DNA of 64,000 bases from Mesodorylaimus sp. YZB2_4. Lineage: Eukaryota > Nematoda > Enoplea > Dorylaimida > Dorylaimidae. The stretch's first letter is position 1. Each line of letters begins with the position of its first letter. The notes under the pieces are model-generated. The model worked only from the letters and a program-made list of their open reading frames with translations. It was not told the DNA's origin and made no database searches. The position numbers and the translations under genes are program-made. The stretch is from NCBI GenBank assembly GCA_030248295.1, contig JASANH010001537.1, positions 806,001 through 870,000 of the forward strand, written 5' to 3'. Of the stretch, positions 58,664 to 64,000 are shown piece after piece.

Positions 58664-61600
58664 GGGTCGCACAGAGTAGATTTAATTCCATTTCTAAAAA
58701 CGATGTCCATTTATAAGGTGAAAAAACCATCAGACAAGTTGAACTAAGCAAAGGAGGGGGCTGCTGATAAGGGCAAACCTGTCCCTCTGCCCACGATTCC
58801 GTTACTCTAGAATGGGCGGTGGGGATCAAAGCTGTGCAGGAACCGATAAAAGGGAAATCAATATCAGCAGCCGCCAGAAAATAAAGCACGCACTTGTGTA
58901 TAAGCGATCCCTTCCACGTCTGTATGCCCTACATATTAGCCCCTGGGCTGTATGAAGAAAGGTAAGCTAAATTCTCATCCATAGAGGCTATCACAATGTT
59001 CCAGCTCCAACTTTCCCCAAGATATCGATGAAATCGTGGCATAGGAAATCAGGGGAATGCCATAAATTCTCTCTTGTTCCCCCAGGGGCCATAGGATAAG
59101 TTAGGAGCTTTACGGGTGGCGTTCGATGTGTGGCGCATATTCGTGTATAAAATTACTTACATTAGGTCCCTGTATTTTCAGGCCCTAGTATTTTCCTAAT
59201 GCATTTTTGATAGTAATAGCAAAAAAAATTATAAGGAGGTCAAATTATTAACAGAAAATCAAAAACTCGGTGCTGCAAATATATCTTAGACTTACTGTAG
59301 GAACCAATATTTCACATCCGATCCAATCCCCCCACCACTTATACCCCACCCAGGCGGTATAGTGTAAATCCCCCTCAGGCGAGGGGTATTTACACTACTG
59401 CAGCTTCGGAACCAGATTATCATTTAAAAAAGTGGCCTCATCACAGCACAGCATGATGCCACCAGCCAAGTAATCAGAAAAACAATTTTTAGCTAAAACT
59501 GAAACCCTGAGCTGATTGTACCATTTGAGATCGGTCTGGTAATCGAATGATGCCTAGATAAAAGAGTAGAGCAGACACAGTAATTTCTGCATGGAATAAG
59601 CTTATTGCCCAATCCACTCACAAGAAAAAGTCACCGGCCAGCCATAGTGAGCAAGCACTGGATCTACTGAGCGCAACAATTAAGACCGTCACGTACTGTG
59701 ATGTCTCGACGTGAACAGAAATATTTCAGAAAAGCTTTTACACCACCGCGTCTATCAAAAATTTAAATTTTCCGCGCGATAAAGCTACTTATAACAATAC
59801 AACACGGATCTTGAATAGTTCCAAGCATTCCAATCAGAAGACCGTGATTTCCTCAAACCGTCATTTCGACCCTGCCTCTGCGTTTAGCCTTTCTGTCCAG
59901 GTTGTCCAGGTAGATACTGTAAATCCTCATTCGTTACCCCAGGGGCCGTAGGATTTCAAAGTGGTCCGGCCAGGAGTATACGAGTGCAGATTGATGGTAT
60001 CCTAACTTCGATTTCGAAGCCGTTTTCAATAAATGTCACCTTCATAATCACTAAAATCAGATCAGAAAAACCATAAGAAAAGTGGCGGCAAAACGCCAGG
60101 AGCATAAACATACTCGAGGAATGGAGCAGTGCAAGCGGTACTCAAAATGTTAGACAGTACGCACCATACTGTACAGACATAGAGATAAAGCTGATACAGT
60201 TTTTGTTGATTTGAAAATGAGTGGGGTTCGGGAAATGTGATTATGAAGGCGCGAAAGTACTCAAATATGCACCCGAGCCTGAGGGCGTCATAACATTGTG
60301 CGACACCTATGTACACACCAAGTATGGGAAAGGAGGGGTAGAGGGGTAAGGCCCCCGTTGGGCCGGCCAGGACATCGAACCCTTTCTCTCGAACCCCCCA
60401 CCTCAGGTCCAGCCTCCAAGCACAGGCCAATTTTCCAGCCAGCCTACAGTACTCTATGTAAACAGTCATACAACATACTCACTCGACTCTCACCAAACCT
60501 GACCTGTCTCACACGCAATCAGCTCAGGCTTAGGCGATCTGATCTGATCTCTACCTCCTCTCCCTTCCTCCTCCTCCCCCTCCTCCCCCCACCCCCTTCA
60601 CCCTTCCCCCAAACCCCCCTCTAACCCAGCCGGCCTTGCCCATACTTGCTACACACGCCGCCATCCGACGGAATGCCACCAACTACTTTTAGGAGTCAAA
60701 ACTTTCTGTGGGTAGTCGCGTGAAACCTGAGCTTTCATACTCCATCAAAGCAATTAACGAAACGTACCTGGTGTATGCTGAGGACGCCACCCCACAATTT
60801 GCTCGTACGCTGTCCCGTTAGTGGCACCTTGTTGCATCGGCCAAGGTAATGCATAGTGCACAGACGCTGACAATGAACTTGCGTCAAGATTGATGAAAAG
60901 GCTCAAATTCGCTGTAGGGTTCCATGCAATCCAAGAAATGTATGTTGAAAGAGTGGAAAATTGGAAAGATTGTGAAAACAGTTAATAAGCTCTCCTGTGC
61001 TACTCATCTCAATACAATATATGTAACTTTACCCCGCTCTTGACATTTATCCTGTCTAACGTTCGGTGAGTGCTTGCATTCTGAGCTATCCATGTTTGTT
61101 TTTTATTCTCTTGGCGCCATACGCCAACGGACATTTCTGTTGTCATTTTTGACAAAGACAGGTACGTAAAGCACTGAATTATACGAACTGGTATGGCCAG
61201 ATCCGCGCAAGCACACGCTGCAGACTCGGCGGATAAGGAAATTGAGATACGAGAATAAAACAGCAGAAGCGGAACATTGGACAGGACTAGGAGAAAAGGG
61301 CAAGAGGCACCTGATGATTACAGGAAGCGGTGATTCAGGAAACGTGGAGTCACAAAGCAGAACAGGCCACGTCCCCAGCAAAATATCAACGCACTTGACA
61401 AAAATTCATGAAATTAAACTGGGAAAGGAGGACCATGTGATCAGACATTCAGAGCAGACTAGTCAGGCTGACAAAAGGCGATCACACATTGTGTTATAAG
61501 TACCACATGTTATAAGTTATTACAAGTTTGAATATGAATTTGCCGCCATTTATTGAAGGCTTCTTAGAGCTAATGTGCTCACCGTGAGTGCTTTTTCCAT

Positions 61601-62106
61601 GTTGCTGTTTGAAATAAAACCATATATTTTGCATCTGCTTGAGAAACAAAAATTTAAAAATAAGTGGTCTCCTGCACTCACATTTTGTCCCCATTGCCAG
61701 AATCAGTTATCTGGCTGTGTTCAAATGGGCTATCGGAATTGGTTCTAGGATGGACTTGTGACAAGAAGTGACAAAAATATTGCGTCAAAGCCACCATACT
61801 GACTAATTTTGGACATATATATATATAATTTTGGATACTGACTAATTTTGGATAGTTCGCTCCACCGCAGCGTCTATCGTAATTATTTCCCAAAAGATCT
61901 GGCATGGCAGACGAAAAACTTTTAACCGACTCATGTACGCAGTGGATAGGCGGGCTAAAAGCTGGTTCAGGATGGCTGGTCCAATTGGCCACTGCAAAAC
62001 GCAACTGCGGTCGATTAGGACATGCGTTCAATCAGAAGCTGCGTCTTTTCTCTGACAATATCATCAGCACGGGATCGGGATTGCGGGCAAAGGAGCAGAA
62101 GGTCAT
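58664..62106. other. Gene-poor region
   Basis: No gene supported. Pyrimidine-rich low-complexity sequence lies at about 60535-60620 (CTCC and C-runs). The word CCCCAGGGGCC(G/A)TAGGAT occurs at about 59083 and 59939, and a weaker relative near 50320. The repeat partner of 54308-54375 is at 61945-62012. Confidence 0.35.
61945..62012 (+). repeat. Dispersed repeat shared with 54308-54375
   Basis: TCAGGATGGCTGGTCCAATT, then GGCCACTGCAAAACGCAA. It lies about 100 bases before a SINE-like element and may be part of the same insertion. Confidence 0.4.
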
Positions 62107-62235
62107 GTGAAGATCTAGCGCGAGCAAAGAGTCCGCCTCTCACCGGCGGGTGTTCGACTCGCGGCTAGGTAAATCATTTTGCGTAATACTTCGCTACACC
62201 CTCAAGTGCGCCATTGCTTGCGTGGTACGAACATA
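62107..62235 (+). repeat. tRNA-Glu-like SINE
   Basis: GATCTAGCG resembles a D-arm. CCGCCTCTCACCGGCGG gives an anticodon-like stem and loop containing CTC, the Glu anticodon. GTGTTCGACTCGCGG gives a T-arm and B box. A body follows: TAAATCATTTTGCG, then ACACCCTCAAGTGCGCC. The tRNA-like part does not close an acceptor stem, and the body recurs at 16335-16435 and 4090-4180, so this is a SINE rather than a tRNA gene. Confidence 0.5.
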
Positions 62236-62986
62236 AAGATGGAAGAAGGGGAGAAAAGATTGTTAAAAGCGTCTTTCGGCGTATGCGCTACTCGGGATAC
62301 CATGGGCCGCCACTATACTTGCATCTGCAGAGTATCGATTTGGAGCAGTGGGCAGAGCTGGGGTGTGATTAGGGCAACCTGTATGGTTGTAAGGCACTCT
62401 CTCTTCCTGTGGTTGGTACACCAGGCATCCTGAGACATGGCTATTGATTGTGTGCAGGCTGGTCTAAAAGTTTTTCGTCTGGTAACAAACCTTTCAGAGA
62501 ATTGCAGTATATGTTCCCGTCATCATGGTATCATGTGTCACTGTCAACTTTATCGTTCAATGTTACTGTAACTCCACAAAATATGGTAGACTTCGCTGAA
62601 ATTATCAGGTACATAACAATACACAGAAAAGGTTTAGAAACGCCTTTGTTAAGTGTACGCCTAGAAGCACGTGCGAGTACTGCAGGCAAATGAAGAATAC
62701 AAATTCGAGATACTTGTCAGCTTGACTTACTTGCATGCTGACATGCTTTTCAATACTCATTAGCTCAGAATGGACTTTGATGCTGTGGCAACAGGAGGAA
62801 CTTCACAAAACTTTAGCGCGGGCAGTGAGGCAGTATTACAAATCCAATTCTGCGGCTGAAGAATGAGGGCTTTGTGTCTTTATAGTAGGAATCGTAACTG
62901 ACGTACAAGAGTCTTGAATTTTATAGGACTTATGTCGTAGAAGCAGCGCAAAGCTATCACGACTAAATTACAAGCAAGAGCATTCG

Positions 62987-63440
62987 TTAGACAATCCTCA
63001 CATTAGTTGAATTCACGAGGTTGCTGATTGACATGAAAACAGATACTTTGCGACTGATGCGACGCGGCTTCCTTATTCGAGGGAAGCCATCAGTTGACTG
63101 GGGGCAGGGATTAAGCAGGTGAGGTATCTCGCGTAGACCCATGCAATTAGTGAACTCACGGGAAATACAAATTTGAGATTTTATCAGATCAGGAGCGGCG
63201 ACTGTTGCGAGATGAAGAGGTAAGAGGCGACCTACGCTTCGAGTATGGTGCTTCAAAGTAACCCAGAGGAAAGAGATGAACAGACCATTCAGGACGACAG
63301 AGAAAAACGCACACTGATGCCAAATCGCATGTCATTTAGAAGTGCAAAGTGTTCCATTCTCGGGCATTGTGCAGTGGGCGAGACGCTGCTTCCTCGTATC
63401 AATGCGAACATCGCGACAGCGACATGAACTTTAAGCTGGA
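62987..63440 (-). pseudogene. GPCR fragment, decayed
   Basis: A minus-strand stretch near 63240-63310 reads AFFSVVLNGLFISFLWVTLK, close to the TM2 region FFFGTFLISFLWLDLE of the GPCR at 57545-58663. The flanking frame has stops and the downstream sequence does not match the receptor. It lies upstream of the second receptor's visible 3' part on the + coordinate axis (that is, 3' of it), so it is probably another broken copy. Confidence 0.35.
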
Positions 63441-63660
63441 GCATGAAAATCTAGGCGTCTGCAACCCATACTAGCGCCGCCAAACTGTTTCCATCCAGGT
63501 TCATCGTGCTCGTCAGTTTGCCTGACGATGTGGTGCATGAGGTGCAGGTGAAATGATATGAGGACAAATGAAAAATGCAGTTTACATGAGAAAAAAACAG
63601 TGAAAAGTCAGAAAAGATTGTCATATATGGACAAGCAGTGATACTAATGCCCTGGAGACT

Positions 63661-64000
63661 CTACTGCGCCTGTCCACGCTCACCAAGTCGACTCTCAGCA
63701 GGATTCACGACCAAAGTCTTTGGCAAGCTCGTAGGCATCACAACTGTTCCACCGCACCGACAACACTTGGGCAACGCGTTGAGAACGACCCGTCTTATTT
63801 TTCTGTTGATCCCAATGCCCACAAAGAAATCGAGCGTGTCTGTGATCATGACCATGGCGTCACAGGCTGGTGCAATCACCAAGCCAGGCACGGAGCCGTC
63901 CAAGGCGGGCAACGCGTAGGACATGGTGACCCAGACAACATGGGGCAGCTGGTTCAGGGTCATCATGCACGCTTGATAGATATTGACCAGAAGCAGCGTC
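63661..64000 (-). CDS. Second GPCR paralogue, cut by window end
   Basis: The 3' end of a second receptor gene; its 5' part lies beyond the window. The frame is open to the window edge and encodes TM6-TM7 (YQACMMTLNQLPHVVWVTM..., TLDFFVGIGINRKIRR). By eye, bases 63757-64000 differ at only five positions from the matching part of the receptor at 57545-58663. The C-terminal tails then diverge abruptly after PKCCR: this copy reads CGGTVVMPTSLPKTLVV... and ends ERGQAQ. The shared part must be a recent duplication or gene conversion. Confidence 0.8.
   Translation of the reverse strand, partial: TLLLVNIYQACMMTLNQLPHVVWVTMSYALPALDGSVPGLVIAPACDAMVMITDTLDFFVGIGINRKIRRVVLNALPKCCRCGGTVVMPTSLPKTLVVNPAESRLGERGQAQ

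Overview
The window is from an animal nuclear genome. Protein-coding genes are split by many GT-AG introns, several only about 50 bases long. The families present are animal ones: a patched-related SSD transporter, a DEG/ENaC channel, an SLC17 carrier, a core-2/I-branching glycosyltransferase, PDGF/VEGF-like cystine knots and a rhodopsin-like GPCR. The small introns, the patched-related protein and the DEG/ENaC channel together suggest an ecdysozoan invertebrate, perhaps a nematode. That is inference; no rRNA, mitochondrial or diagnostic marker gene is present.

Layout. 0.3-3.4 kb (+): the 3' end of a GRIP-domain golgin resembling GCC1. 3.4-10.1 kb: gene-poor, with repeats and two broken Mutator-like (MULE) elements. 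10.4-26.8 kb (-): a dispersed cluster of four PDGF/VEGF-like loci, two with complete signal-peptide-to-knot gene models. It is interrupted by a 5'-truncated Jockey/CR1-type LINE (16.9-19.2 kb) and a Ty3/Gypsy element (21.0-25.0 kb). 27.6-30.7 kb (-): an SLC17-type carrier with 11 exons. 32.5-36.8 kb (-): a patched-related protein with 5 exons. 38.2-42.2 kb (-): aspartyl aminopeptidase. This is divergent from a DEG/ENaC channel at 42.6-45.0 kb (+). 46.4-47.1 kb (-): a VWD-C8 domain pseudogene. 47.7-51.7 kb (-): a core-2/I-branching enzyme. 52-64 kb: sparse, with an intronless GPCR (57.5-58.7 kb), a decayed GPCR piece and a nearly identical GPCR paralogue cut by the window end.

The most unusual item is the Gypsy element. 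Its integrase continues into a C-terminal PWWP-like domain, and a further arginine/serine-rich ORF lies downstream of pol. Its boundaries can be read directly: one 458-bp LTR beginning TG and ending CA, a purine tract next to it, a 22-bp remnant of the other LTR, and a TCTA target duplication. It is therefore an internally deleted copy. The second point of interest is the PDGF/VEGF-like cluster with shared exon phases and an altered cysteine pattern.

The host genes do not form one pathway. Most are membrane or secretory-route proteins: Golgi tethering, Golgi glycosylation, membrane transport, ion channel, receptor and secreted ligands. All gene models were assembled by eye from splice signals and reading-frame phase; no database search was run.
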